Source: Agrococcus lahaulensis DSM 17612 (GTDB taxonomy: Bacteria; Actinomycetota; Actinomycetes; Actinomycetales; Microbacteriaceae). Taken from it: a stretch of 64,000 nucleotides of DNA. Shown piece by piece: positions 41,562 through 50,135 of the stretch. Positions within the stretch are counted from its first letter, which is position 1, and the number at the start of each line of letters is the position of its first letter. The stretch spans positions 124,001 through 188,000 of the forward strand of contig NZ_KE384303.1 of the NCBI RefSeq assembly GCF_000425105.1, given 5' to 3'. Under the pieces are notes generated by a model, which was not told the DNA's origin, searched no databases, and saw only the letters and a program-made list of their open reading frames with translations. Position numbers and translations under genes: made by a program.

Positions 41562-43433
41562 TCAGACGCCGACGGGCTGCGCCTGCTGCACGTGCTCGAG
41601 GCGCCACCGCACGTGGTTCAGCTGGCGCACGAGGCCGGTCGGCAGCGCGCGGCCGAACTGGCCGAAGAACGCCTCGACGTCGACGAGCTCGTTCAGCCAC
41701 GCCTTCGCGTCGATCTCGAACAGCTCCTCGACGACCGCGTCGTCGATGTCGAGCCCCTCGAGGTTGAGCGCGCCCTCCGCGGGCAGCACGCCGATCGCGG
41801 TGTCGACGCCCGCGGCGGTGCCGGCGACGCGGCCCGCGATCCACTCGAGCACGCGCGCGTTCTCGCCGAATCCCGGCCACAGGAAGCCGCCCTCGTCGTC
41901 GCGGCGGAACCAGTTGACCGAGAAGATCTTCGGCGCGTGGCGGCCGAGGCGGTGGCCCATGTCGATCCAGTGGGTGAAGTAGTCGCCCATGTTGTAGCCG
42001 CAGAAGGGCAGCATCGCGAACGGGTCGCGACGGATCTCGCCGACCGGGCCCTCAGCCGCGGCCGTCTGCTGGCTCGAGACGGTCGCGCCGACGTAGACGC
42101 CGTGCTCCCAGTCGCGCGCCTGCAGCACGAGCGGCACCTGCGTAGGGCGGCGGCCGCCGAAGATGATCGCGTCGATCGGCACGCCCTGCGGCGCGTCCCA
42201 GTCGGGGGCGATCGACGGCGCCTGCTCGGCGCGCACGGTGAAGCGGGCGTTGGGGTGCGCGGCGGGGCCGTTGGCGGGGTCGTAGGGGCGGCCCTGCCAG
42301 TCGATGAGGCCCTCGGGCACCTCCTTCGTCATGCCCTCCCACCACACGTCGCCGTCGGCGGTGAGCGCGACGTTCGTGAAGATCGTGTCGTGCGTCATCA
42401 TCGCCATCGCGGTCGCGTTGGTCTTCTCGGAGGTGCCGGGGGCGACGCCGAAGAAGCCGTTCTCGGGGTTGATCGCCCACAGCCTGCCGTCGTCGCCCGG
42501 GCGCATCCAGACGATGTCGTCGCCGAGGGTCTCGACCGTCCAGCCGGGGATCGTCGGCTGCAGCATCGCGAGGTTCGTCTTGCCGCACGCCGAGGGGAAC
42601 GCGCCCGCGAGGTGCAGCTGGCGGCCGTCCTCGTGCTTCATGCGCAGCAGCAGCATGTGCTCGGCGAGCCAGCCCTCGTCGCGCGCCTGCACCGAGGCGA
42701 TGCGGAGCGCGAAGCACTTCTTCGCGAGCAGCGCGTTGCCGCCGTAGGCGGAGCCGAACGACCAGATCTCGCGCGTCTCGGGGAAGTGCGAGATGTAGCG
42801 CGTGGGGTTGCACGGCCACGACACGTCAGCCTCGCCCTCGCCGAGCGGCGCGCCGACCGAGTGCACCGCGGGCACCCAGTCGTCGGTGCCGCGCATGGCC
42901 TCGAGCGCGGCGGTGCCGACGCGCGTCATGTAGTGCATGGATGCGACGACGTACGGGGAGTCGGTGATCTCGATCCCGAGCTTGGAGATCGGGCCGCCGA
43001 CCGGGCCCATCGAGAAGGGGATGACGTACATCGTGCGACCGCGCATCGCGCCGTCGAAGAGGCCGCCGAGCACCTGGCGCATCGACTCGGGGTCGCGCCA
43101 GTTGTTCGTGGGGCCCGCGTCCTCGCGATCCTCCGAGCAGATGAAGGTGCGGTCCTCCATGCGCGCGACGTCGTCGGGGTTCGAGCGCGCGAGGTAGCTG
43201 CCCGGCCGCTTCGGCACGGGCACGATCGTGCCGGCGTCGAGCATCGTGTCGATGAGGCGCTGGAGCTCCTCCTGCGAGCCGTCGGCCCAGACGACGTCCT
43301 TCGGCTCGAGCAGCTCGGCGATCGAGGCGACCCACGACACGACGCCGGGGTCGGCGCCGTCCGGCGCGCTCACCGATGCGGGCTTCACGGACTTGAAGGT
43401 GGACCGGGACGGCGCGGGAGGGAGGATCGTCAT
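41562..43433 (-). CDS. pckG: Phosphoenolpyruvate carboxykinase (GTP)
   Basis: A 623-residue GTP-dependent PEPCK converting oxaloacetate to PEP. Kinase loop [13 protein letters not shown] near residues 280-292, [16 protein letters not shown] near 325-340 and the metal site [12 protein letters not shown] are intact, and length is typical of the GTP form. ATG 43433 is chosen by alignment with family start; the open frame to 43532 adds 33 unlike residues. Divergent from the RamB-like regulator; the 245-nt gap carries a repeated motif found at both sides. Confidence 0.94.
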   Translation of the reverse strand: MTILPPAPSRSTFKSVKPASVSAPDGADPGVVSWVASIAELLEPKDVVWADGSQEELQRLIDTMLDAGTIVPVPKRPGSYLARSNPDDVARMEDRTFICSEDREDAGPTNNWRDPESMRQVLGGLFDGAMRGRTMYVIPFSMGPVGGPISKLGIEITDSPYVVASMHYMTRVGTAALEAMRGTDDWVPAVHSVGAPLGEGEADVSWPCNPTRYISHFPETREIWSFGSAYGGNALLAKKCFALRIASVQARDEGWLAEHMLLLRMKHEDGRQLHLAGAFPSACGKTNLAMLQPTIPGWTVETLGDDIVWMRPGDDGRLWAINPENGFFGVAPGTSEKTNATAMAMMTHDTIFTNVALTADGDVWWEGMTKEVPEGLIDWQGRPYDPANGPAAHPNARFTVRAEQAPSIAPDWDAPQGVPIDAIIFGGRRPTQVPLVLQARDWEHGVYVGATVSSQQTAAAEGPVGEIRRDPFAMLPFCGYNMGDYFTHWIDMGHRLGRHAPKIFSVNWFRRDDEGGFLWPGFGENARVLEWIAGRVAGTAAGVDTAIGVLPAEGALNLEGLDIDDAVVEELFEIDAKAWLNELVDVEAFFGQFGRALPTGLVRQLNHVRWRLEHVQQAQPVGV

Positions 43434-43481
43434 GCATCGAGTCAACCCGGTCAGCGTGCCGCGCGCACGCGCTGAGGAGCA

Positions 43482-43506
43482 AAGGTTCCGCGTTTCCTTC
43501 GCGGAA
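43482..43506. promoter_or_regulatory. Shared operator-like repeat, copy A (pckG side)
   Basis: Begins AAGGTTCCGCGTTTCCTTCG (43482-43501), 18 of 20 identical to copy B at 43647-43666. Within it TTCCGCG and CGCGGAA form a 7-bp hairpin with a 7-nt loop, and a partial inverse copy (GAAGGAAAGCG) follows at about 43504. It is 50 nt upstream of the pckG start. Confidence 0.65.
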
Positions 43507-43646
43507 GGAAAGCGTTCGATGTCCCTGCGCACTCGCGCGGCGTTGCGATCCCCGCCCGGCCGAGGGGTGACGACGCGCTGCTCGCAATGCGATGTCGCCG
43601 GATGCGTTGGAAGACGCTGGCAGAGCAGGGTCAGAAACCGACGTGC

Positions 43647-43666
43647 AAGGTTCGGCGTTTCTTTCG
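43647..43666. promoter_or_regulatory. Shared operator-like repeat, copy B (ramB side)
   Basis: AAGGTTCGGCGTTTCTTTCG, ending just before the TATGCT hexamer of the divergent regulator, so a bound protein here would overlap its -35/-10 region. Suggests autoregulation. Confidence 0.6.
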
Positions 43667-43672
43667 TATGCT
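43667..43672 (+). promoter_or_regulatory. -10 element of leaderless promoter, RamB-like gene
   Basis: TATGCT, 6 nt before ATG 43679; overlaps the end of operator copy B. Confidence 0.5.
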
Positions 43673-43678
43673 GGGTGC

Positions 43679-45112
43679 ATGGTCGACGCAGCTGTCCTGG
43701 GGCACCGCATCCGTCACTTCCGCACCGCGACGGGCCTCACGCTCGACGCGCTCGGCGAGCGCATCGGGCTCGCCGGCAGCCAGCTCTCGCTCATCGAGAA
43801 CGGCCATCGCGAGCCGAAGCTCAGCCACCTGCAGGCGATCGCCGAGACGCTCGGCGTCTCGACCGGGCAGCTGCTCGACCCCGAGCCGCCGAGCGAGCGC
43901 AGCCGGATGGAGCTCGACCTCCAGCGGCTGCAGGAGGGGGCGAGCTACAAGCGGCTCGGGCTGCCCGTCGTGCGGCCGACGCGCTCGATGGGCGACGACG
44001 TGCTCGCCGCCCTCGTCGGCCTGCACCGCGAGCTCGACCGCCGCGCGCGCGAGGCGATCGCGACGCCCGAGCAGGCCCGGCGCGACGCGACCGCGCTGCG
44101 CCACACGATGCGCGAGCGCAACAACTCGATCCCCGAGATCGAGGAGCTCGCCGAGGAGCAGCTGCGCGCCGTCGGCTACGAGGGCGGCAGCCTCACGCAC
44201 CGCACGGTGAGCGAGATCGCCGCGCGGCTCGGCTTCGAGCTCGTCTACGTCACCGACCTGCCGCACTCGACGCGCTCGGTCACCGACCTCGAGAACGGCC
44301 GCATCTACCTGCCGCCCGCGTCGATCCCCGGCGGCCACGGCCTCCGCTCGATGGCGCTGCAGGCGCTCGCGCACCGGCTGCTCGGCCACCACGAGCCGCA
44401 GGACTACCAGCAGTTCCTGCAGCAGCGGCTCGAGATCAACTACTTCGCCGCCGCGACCCTCATGCCGCGCTCGCGCGCCGTCGACTACCTGCGGAAGGCG
44501 AAGAAGGAGCGGAACCTCGCCGTCGAGGACTTCCGCGACGCGTTCGGCGTCACGCACGAGACCGCGGCGATGCGCTTCACGAACCTCGCGACGACCGACC
44601 TCGACATGCGCGTGCACTTCCTGCGCGTGCAGGAGGACGGCTCGCTCTCGCGCGTCTACGAGAACGACGGCCTGCCCGTGCCCGTGGACGCATCCGGTCA
44701 CGCCGAGGGGCAGCTCGTCTGCCGCAAGTTCGCCGCCCGCACGGCGTTCGAGCGCACGAGCCGGACGACGGAGTTCTACCAGTACACCGACACGCCGAAC
44801 GGCACCTTCTGGTGCTCGACGCAGACGGGCTCGGGCACCGACGGGGAGTTCTCGATCTCGTTCGGCGTGCGCTTCGACGACGCGAAGTACTTCCGCGGCG
44901 CGCAGACGGCGTTCCGCGAGGTGTCGACGTGCCCCGACGAGCGCTGCTGCATCCGCCCGAGCGACGGCCTGCAGGAGCGGTGGCGCCACCGCTCGTGGGC
45001 GTCGGCGCGCATGCACCAGCACACGCTCGCGCCGCTGCCGTCGGGCACCTACCCCGGTGTCGACGACGCCGAGCTCTACGAGTTCCTCGAGCGGCACGCG
45101 CCCGCTCTCTGA
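43679..45112 (+). CDS. RamB-like XRE/ScfR-family regulator of carbon metabolism
   Basis: A 477-residue regulator. N-terminal XRE helix-turn-helix ([20 protein letters not shown] to [15 protein letters not shown], residues 6-47), a central IrrE/ImmA-like region and the C-terminal short-chain acyl-CoA regulator domain with [13 protein letters not shown] and a CxxxxC pair near [19 protein letters not shown]. The expected HExxH peptidase motif reads HRLLGHH here, so peptidase activity is unlikely. Members such as RamB control acetate and propionate genes. Divergence from pckG and the shared repeat suggest it regulates pckG and itself. Confidence 0.83.
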   Translation: MVDAAVLGHRIRHFRTATGLTLDALGERIGLAGSQLSLIENGHREPKLSHLQAIAETLGVSTGQLLDPEPPSERSRMELDLQRLQEGASYKRLGLPVVRPTRSMGDDVLAALVGLHRELDRRAREAIATPEQARRDATALRHTMRERNNSIPEIEELAEEQLRAVGYEGGSLTHRTVSEIAARLGFELVYVTDLPHSTRSVTDLENGRIYLPPASIPGGHGLRSMALQALAHRLLGHHEPQDYQQFLQQRLEINYFAAATLMPRSRAVDYLRKAKKERNLAVEDFRDAFGVTHETAAMRFTNLATTDLDMRVHFLRVQEDGSLSRVYENDGLPVPVDASGHAEGQLVCRKFAARTAFERTSRTTEFYQYTDTPNGTFWCSTQTGSGTDGEFSISFGVRFDDAKYFRGAQTAFREVSTCPDERCCIRPSDGLQERWRHRSWASARMHQHTLAPLPSGTYPGVDDAELYEFLERHAPAL

Positions 45113-45117
45113 GCCCT

Positions 45118-45213
45118 GCGCACAACGCAAGCCCGCGGGGTGCGATCCGCGGCGCGCGGCCGCCCCGCTGCCCGCCCGCCGCGGAGTTCGCCGTCGCGGC
45201 TTGCGTTGTGCGC
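45118..45213. repeat. 96-nt inverted-repeat element between ramB-like and ArsC-like genes
   Basis: Perfect 16-bp ends GCGCACAACGCAAGCC (45118-45133) and GGCTTGCGTTGTGCGC (45198-45213) around a GC-rich 64-nt centre. It begins 6 nt after the regulator stop and can act as a terminator, but its architecture equals the long palindromes at 13681 and 40315. Confidence 0.7.
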
Positions 45214-45261
45214 GCGCTCAGCGGCGGCGCGGAGGCCTTGAGCGGCGCATCGCGGCAGGCC

Positions 45262-45267
45262 TAGCCT
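45262..45267 (+). promoter_or_regulatory. Probable -10 element of the ArsC-like/AraC operon
   Basis: TAGCCT, 31 nt before ATG 45298; a leader of about 24 nt with the ribosome site GAAGGAG would follow. Confidence 0.45.
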
Positions 45268-45297
45268 GAAGGCGCCACGTCGACCGAAGGAGCCGAC

Positions 45298-45945
45298 ATG
45301 ACCGAGCGACCCGGCGGGCTCGACTCGCCCGACGAGACGCTGCGCCGCGGCGCCCGGCACCTCGCCGACGTGCACCCCCGGCTCGACGCCCGCCTCATCG
45401 AGCGCATCGTCTTCGAGTCGCACGCGACGCTCGCGCGCGGGGCGCGCAACCGCTCCCACCTCCCGCCGCTCGCGCTCAAGTTCGCCGCCGACCGCCTCCG
45501 GGCGCTCGAGGTCGCCGACGGCGCGGGGGAGGGCGGCGCTGCGGAGGGCAGGCCCGTGCGCGTGCTCGTCGAGTCGATCCGCAACGACGGCATCTCGCAG
45601 ATGGCGGCCGCGTTCCTCAACGCGCTCGGCGATGGGCGGGTCGAGGCGCTCTCCGCCGCCATCAACCCCGCCGACCAGGTGCTCCGCACGGTCGTCGACG
45701 TGATGGAGGAGGACGGCGTGCCGGTCGACGAGAGCTACCCGAAGCCCGTCACCGACGACATCGCCCGCGCCGCCGACATCATCATCACGATGCTCATCGA
45801 GCACCCCTTCGACCTCCGCCCCGGCCAGCGCATCGAGGCGTGGGACTTCGACGACCCCGCGGGCCTCGGCACTGACGAGGTGCGACGCATCCGCGACCGC
45901 GTGCGGCGGCAGGTGACGGAGTTCCTCGCGGCGCTGCCGACGTGA
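45298..45945 (+). CDS. ArsC/LMW-phosphatase-fold protein lacking catalytic Cys and Arg
   Basis: A 215-residue protein. Residues 8-70 match the three-helix dimerisation domain that precedes actinobacterial arsenate reductases and phosphatases. Residues 88-212 follow the ArsC fold: VRVLVESIRNDGISQMAAAF aligns with the C-V-H-N-A-G-R-S P-loop, TDDIARAADIIITM and EAWDFDDPAGLGTDEVR match later motifs. But the nucleophilic Cys position is Ser93 and the phosphate-binding Arg position is Ile99, so it should be catalytically inactive. Coupled to an AraC gene by GTGA. A sensor or binding protein is proposed. Confidence 0.72.
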   Translation: MTERPGGLDSPDETLRRGARHLADVHPRLDARLIERIVFESHATLARGARNRSHLPPLALKFAADRLRALEVADGAGEGGAAEGRPVRVLVESIRNDGISQMAAAFLNALGDGRVEALSAAINPADQVLRTVVDVMEEDGVPVDESYPKPVTDDIARAADIIITMLIEHPFDLRPGQRIEAWDFDDPAGLGTDEVRRIRDRVRRQVTEFLAALPT

Positions 45946-46409
45946 GCGGGCGCATGGTCGACCTCGACGAGCTGCGGCGCCTCCGCCGCGTGCGCGACCG
46001 CATGGACCGCGAGTTCGCGAAGCCGCTCGACGTCGCCGAGATCGCGCGCACGGCGCTCATGTCGCAGGCGCACTTCAGCCGCCGCTTCCGCGAGGCCTAC
46101 GGCGAGACGCCCTACGCCTACCTCATGACGCGACGCATCGAGCGGGCGGCGGCGCTCCTGCGCACGGGCGACGTGTCGGTGACGGATGCGTGCATGCAGG
46201 TCGGATGCGCGAGCCTCGGCTCGTTCTCGGCGAGCTTCACGAAGCTCATGGGCGAGACGCCGAGCGCCTATCGCGCGCGCGAGCACGAGGCGCTCGACGG
46301 CATGCCGGGCTGCCTCGCGATGGTGCTCACCCGGCCGCGGAAGGGCGATCCGTCGAGCAGGTTCCGAGAAGCGCGGCGCGCGATCCCGGCCCTAGCCTCG
46401 AGCGCATGA
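45942..46409 (+). CDS. AraC-family regulator (DNA-binding domain only)
   Basis: A 155-residue protein with both AraC helix-turn-helix motifs: AEIARTALMSQAHFSRRFREAYG near 32-54 and DACMQVGCASLGSFSASFTKLMG near 80-102. No sensor domain precedes them, so signal input would come from elsewhere, perhaps the fused-translation partner upstream. The GTG overlaps the previous stop; the stop overlaps the VOC gene ATG. AraC plus VOC gene pairs are frequent in actinobacteria. Confidence 0.85.
   Translation: MSGRMVDLDELRRLRRVRDRMDREFAKPLDVAEIARTALMSQAHFSRRFREAYGETPYAYLMTRRIERAAALLRTGDVSVTDACMQVGCASLGSFSASFTKLMGETPSAYRAREHEALDGMPGCLAMVLTRPRKGDPSSRFREARRAIPALASSA
46393..46398 (+). promoter_or_regulatory. 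-10 element of leaderless promoter, VOC gene
   Basis: TAGCCT within the 3' end of the AraC gene, 7 nt before ATG 46406, giving the VOC gene its own start site. Confidence 0.5.
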
Positions 46410-46816
46410 GCATCTCCATCAGCGCAGTGCACGTGATCGTCGACGACCCGGATGCGGCGGTCGGGTTCTACCGCGACGTGCTCGGGATGACGGTCACGAG
46501 CGAGGTCGAGAACGAGGGCTACCGCTGGGTGACCCTCTCGCCCGAGTCGCAGCCCGACATCCAGCTCGTCCTCAGCCACCCGCGGGCGGGCCGCTCCGAG
46601 CAGGACGGCGAGGCCGTCGCCGCCCTGCTCGCGAAGGGCGAGCTCGGCAGCGTCAACCTGCGGGCGAGCGACCTCGATGCCGTCTTCGACCGGGCGGCCG
46701 CGCACGACGGCGTCGAGATCGTGCAGGAGCCGACCGACCAGTTCTGGGGCGTGCGCGACATCGCGCTGCGCGATCCGGCGGGGAACCTCGTGCGGATCGA
46801 GCAGTCGGCCGGCTGA
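46406..46816 (+). CDS. VOC-family (glyoxalase/bleomycin-resistance-type) protein
   Basis: A 136-residue single-domain pair of VOC half-folds: SISAVHVIVDDPDAAVGFYRDVLG at the N-terminus (His8) and WGVRDIALRDPAGNLVRIEQ at the C-terminus (Glu near 132), the usual metal ligands. Substrate unknown. Encoded with the AraC regulator, which may control it; family members break down glyoxals or bind drugs. Confidence 0.82.
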   Translation: MSISISAVHVIVDDPDAAVGFYRDVLGMTVTSEVENEGYRWVTLSPESQPDIQLVLSHPRAGRSEQDGEAVAALLAKGELGSVNLRASDLDAVFDRAAAHDGVEIVQEPTDQFWGVRDIALRDPAGNLVRIEQSAG

Positions 46817-46827
46817 GCCGCTTCCGG

Positions 46828-47706
46828 TCACTCCGTCGCGATCCCGGCGAACTCGAGGATCCGGCGCGCGACGTCGGTCGGCTGCTCGTCGACGAGCCAG
46901 TGGCCCGTGCCCGGCAGCTCCTCGACGCGGATGCTCGGCGCGAAGCGCTCGACGTCGTCGAGCACGGCGCGCGAGACGAGCGGGTCGTCGGCGCCGTAGA
47001 GCACGAGCGTCGGCATCGTCGGCAACCGGTCGCGGTAGCCGCCGCGCAGGATGCGGAGGATCTCGGGCACGACGAGCTGGCGGTAGGTGCGGGAGCCGGC
47101 CCTCGCGCGATCGGGCTCGCGCAGCCGCGCGATGTACGCCTCGCGATCGCGCTCGCTCGCCCCACCCCGGACGGCGGAGGTCGAGAGGAGCCAGCGCGGC
47201 AGCCGCTGGTCGCCGCCGCCGAGCAGCCGCTCGCCGATGCCCGGCATCGCGAGCGCCACCTGGTACCACGAGTGGCGCGCCGAGCGCAGCAGCGCGGGGG
47301 ACCGCTTCACGTACATCGGAGGGACCGAGAGCACGACGAGGTGCGAGACGCGCTCGGGCCGGTCCATCGCGAGCCCGAGCGCGCCGAGCGCGCCGATGTC
47401 GTGCCCGACGACGACCGCTTGCTCGATGCCGAGCGCGTCGAGCAGCTCGACGAGGTCGCCGCACATCGTGTCGAGCCGGTAGGGGCCGTCGGGCGCCTCG
47501 CTGCGACCGGCGCCGCGCAGGTCGGGCGCGATCACGCGCGCGTGCGGCTCGAGCAGCGGCATGACGTGCGCCCACTCGCGCGAGCTCTGCGGGAACCCGT
47601 GCACGAGCACGACCGGCGTGCCCGAGCCCGACTCGACCACGTGCATCCGCAGGCCCGGCAGGTCGAGGAACCTCCCGCCCTCGACCGATCGCGATTCGCG
47701 CGCCAT
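46828..47706 (-). CDS. Alpha/beta hydrolase, epoxide hydrolase-like
   Basis: A 292-residue hydrolase with HGFPQSSREW near residue 34 and nucleophile elbow GHDIGA (Asp near 100), the Asp nucleophile of epoxide hydrolases and haloalkane dehalogenases, and His in GTGHWLVDEQP near 264. ATG 47706 is preferred with GGGGG upstream; an extension to 47790 is not family-like. Convergent with the VOC gene, 11 nt apart. Confidence 0.8.
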   Translation of the reverse strand: MARESRSVEGGRFLDLPGLRMHVVESGSGTPVVLVHGFPQSSREWAHVMPLLEPHARVIAPDLRGAGRSEAPDGPYRLDTMCGDLVELLDALGIEQAVVVGHDIGALGALGLAMDRPERVSHLVVLSVPPMYVKRSPALLRSARHSWYQVALAMPGIGERLLGGGDQRLPRWLLSTSAVRGGASERDREAYIARLREPDRARAGSRTYRQLVVPEILRILRGGYRDRLPTMPTLVLYGADDPLVSRAVLDDVERFAPSIRVEELPGTGHWLVDEQPTDVARRILEFAGIATE

Positions 47707-47812
47707 GGTCACCCCCGGAGGAGCCGCGACGCCGGCTCGGCGTCGAGTTGCGCCGATGCTAGACCCGCTGCTCGCGGCACGCCAGAGCATGATTGCGCGC
47801 CGCGCACATCGC

Positions 47813-50005
47813 TCACGCGGTGGGGCGGAACCAGCGCAGCGTGAGCGAGTGGAGCACGACGAAGACGCTCGAGAACGCCATCGCGGCGCCCGCGATGAGC
47901 GGGCTCAGCATGCCAGCCATCGCGAGCGGGATCGCGAGCACGTTGTAGGCGAAGGCCCAGAAGAGGTTGCCGCGGATGGTGCGGAGCGTGCGGCGCGAGA
48001 GCGCGATCGCGTCGGCGGCGCCGGCGAGGTCACCGTGCACGAGCGTGATGTCGGCCGCCTGCTGCGCCGCGTCGGTGCCGGTGCCCATCGCGAGGCCGAG
48101 GTCGGCGGCCGCGAGCGCGGCGGCGTCGTTGACGCCGTCGCCGGCCATCGCGACCTTCGCGCCGCGACCCTGCTCCGCGCGCACGGCCTCGACCTTCCCG
48201 GCGGGGCTCACGCCCGCGATGACGCGCTCGATGCCCACCTCCTCGGCGACCGCGCGGGCGGCGCGCTCGTGGTCGCCCGTCAGCATGACGACCTCGACGC
48301 CGAGGCCCGCGAGCCGCTCGACCGCGGCGCGGCTCGTCGCCTTCACCGCGTCGCGCACGCCGATCACGGCGCGCATGCGGCCGTCCCACGCGACGGCGAG
48401 CGCGGTCGCGCCCCGTGCCTCGAAGCGCTCGAACGCATCCGCGAGCTCGCTCGGCATCGCGACGCCCCAGTCGGCGGCGAGCCACGCGGGCTTGCCGACC
48501 TGCACGGCGCGGCCCTCGGCGACGCCCACGACGCCGGCGCCCTGGGCGGCGCGCACGTCGCTCGCGACCGGCGCGTCCGGCGCCGCGGCCGCGATCGCCC
48601 GCGCGATCGGGTGCTCGCTCGCGCGCTCGACGGCGGCGGCGATGCGGAGCGCCTCGTCGGCGTCCTCACCGGTTGCCGCGACGACGCCCTCCACGCGCAT
48701 CCGCCCCTCGGTGACCGTGCCGGTCTTGTCGACGAGCATCGCCGAGATGCCGCGGCTCGACTCGAGCACGCGAGCGTCGCGGATGAGCACGCCGAGCTCG
48801 GCGCCGCGCGTCGTGCCGACGAGCAGCGCCGTCGGGGTCGCGAGCCCGAGCGCACACGGGCACGCGATGATGAGCGTCGCGACGGCGGCGGTGAAGGCGG
48901 CGGCGACATCGCCCGTGAGCACGATCCAGCCGACGAGCGCGCCGAGCGCGAGCACGAGCACCGCGGGCACGAACCACTGCGACACGCGGTCGGCGAGCCG
49001 CTGCACGTCGGCCTTGCCGTCCTGGGCGCGGCGCAGGAGCGAGGCGATGCGCTCGAGCTCGGTGTCGGCGCCGACGCGGCGGGCCCCGACGACGAGCATC
49101 CCGTGGCCGTTGATCGTCGCTCCGACGACCTCGCTGCCGGCCGTCACCTCGACCGGGAGCGACTCACCGGTGAGCAGCGACGCGTCGATCGCCGACGCGC
49201 CCTCGACGACGACGCCGTCGGTCGCGATCTTCTCGCCCGGCACGACGCGGAAGCGATCGCCGACCGCGAGCTGCCCGACCGGGATGCGCTCGTCGCCCGC
49301 CGCGCCGACGCGCGTGACCTCCTTCGCGCCGAGGCGCGCGAGCGCCCGCATCGCCTGCTGGTTCGAGCGCTTCGCGCGCGACTCGATGAGCCGGCCGGCG
49401 AGCAGGAAGACCGTCACGAGCGCGGCGACCTCGAGGTAGAGCTCGTCGCCGTGGCCGCCGAACCACGACATCTCCATGCGCATGCCGATGCGGCCCGCGT
49501 CGCCGAGCACGAGCGCCCACAGCGACCAGCCGAGCGCGGCCGTGACGCCGAGCGAGATGAGCGTGTCCATCGTCGCGGCGCCGTGGCGCAGGTTGATCGC
49601 GGCCGCGCGGTGGAACGGCCACGCGCCCCACACGGCGACGGGCAGCGTGAGCACGAGCGCGACCCACTGCCAGCCGGGGAACTGCAGGGCGGGGATCATC
49701 GACAGCAGCCCCACGGGCACGGCGAGCACGGCGGATGCGATGAGTCGCGTCGCGAGGCGCGTCCCGCGCTCGTCGCGCTCGGCCTCGGGCGCGGGGAGCG
49801 CGGCGGTGTAGCCGGTCTGCTCGACGGTGCGGATCGCGTCGTCGACGCTCATCCCGCTCGGCAGCGTCACGCGCGCGACCTCGGTCGCGTAGTTGACGCT
49901 CGCATCGACGCCGCGCAGCTTGCCGAGCTTGCGCTCGATCCTGCCGGCGCACGACGCGCACGTCATGCCGCCGATCTCGAGCTCGACCGTCTGCGCTTCA
50001 GCCAT
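47813..50005 (-). CDS. copA: Copper-exporting P1B-type ATPase
   Basis: A 730-residue copper-translocating ATPase. One N-terminal heavy-metal domain GMTCASC (residues 14-20), six to eight helices, ion site ACPCALGLATP near 388, phosphorylation motif DKTGTVTEG near 430 and GDGVNDAAALAAADLG near 630 are intact. The start ATG 50005 lies 9 nt from a CsoR box (50014-50031), so it is copper-induced. A frame open to 50089 is ignored as it crosses that operator. Confidence 0.95.
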   Translation of the reverse strand: MAEAQTVELEIGGMTCASCAGRIERKLGKLRGVDASVNYATEVARVTLPSGMSVDDAIRTVEQTGYTAALPAPEAERDERGTRLATRLIASAVLAVPVGLLSMIPALQFPGWQWVALVLTLPVAVWGAWPFHRAAAINLRHGAATMDTLISLGVTAALGWSLWALVLGDAGRIGMRMEMSWFGGHGDELYLEVAALVTVFLLAGRLIESRAKRSNQQAMRALARLGAKEVTRVGAAGDERIPVGQLAVGDRFRVVPGEKIATDGVVVEGASAIDASLLTGESLPVEVTAGSEVVGATINGHGMLVVGARRVGADTELERIASLLRRAQDGKADVQRLADRVSQWFVPAVLVLALGALVGWIVLTGDVAAAFTAAVATLIIACPCALGLATPTALLVGTTRGAELGVLIRDARVLESSRGISAMLVDKTGTVTEGRMRVEGVVAATGEDADEALRIAAAVERASEHPIARAIAAAAPDAPVASDVRAAQGAGVVGVAEGRAVQVGKPAWLAADWGVAMPSELADAFERFEARGATALAVAWDGRMRAVIGVRDAVKATSRAAVERLAGLGVEVVMLTGDHERAARAVAEEVGIERVIAGVSPAGKVEAVRAEQGRGAKVAMAGDGVNDAAALAAADLGLAMGTGTDAAQQAADITLVHGDLAGAADAIALSRRTLRTIRGNLFWAFAYNVLAIPLAMAGMLSPLIAGAAMAFSSVFVVLHSLTLRWFRPTA

Positions 50006-50013
50006 GCCACGAC

Positions 50014-50031
50014 TATACCCCCCAGGGGTAT
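50014..50031. promoter_or_regulatory. CsoR operator upstream of copA
   Basis: TATACCCCCCAGGGGTAT, a palindrome with the ATACCCC...GGGGTAT core of CsoR boxes. A matching box is at 50799-50817. Confidence 0.8.
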
Positions 50032-50048
50032 CCAGTCGCCACCACTCG

Positions 50049-50089
50049 TTGGTCGAGTGGACCGGCGCAGCCGGTCGTATCGAGACCAA
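50049..50089. repeat. Intergenic palindromic repeat, TCGAG family
   Basis: TTGGTCGA-GTGG-ACCGGC-GCA-GCCGGT-CGTA-TCGAGACCAA; copies at 11681 and 33269 have the same plan. It lies between copA and copZ. Confidence 0.7.
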
Positions 50090-50123
50090 GAGCGCCGGCC
50101 CCCTCGAGGGAAGCCGGCGCTCT
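50089..50123 (-). terminator. Terminator after copZ
   Basis: Perfect 11-bp stem AGAGCGCCGGC / GCCGGCGCTCT with a 13-nt loop, just downstream of the copZ stop (50136) on the - strand. It separates copZ from copA, which then needs its own promoter. Confidence 0.75.
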
Positions 50124-50135
50124 CGAAGTCGTCGC

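Noticed and set aside
43434-43532. N-terminal extension of pckG to 43532
   Set aside because: The added 33 residues are unlike PEPCK and the segment contains the operator repeat.
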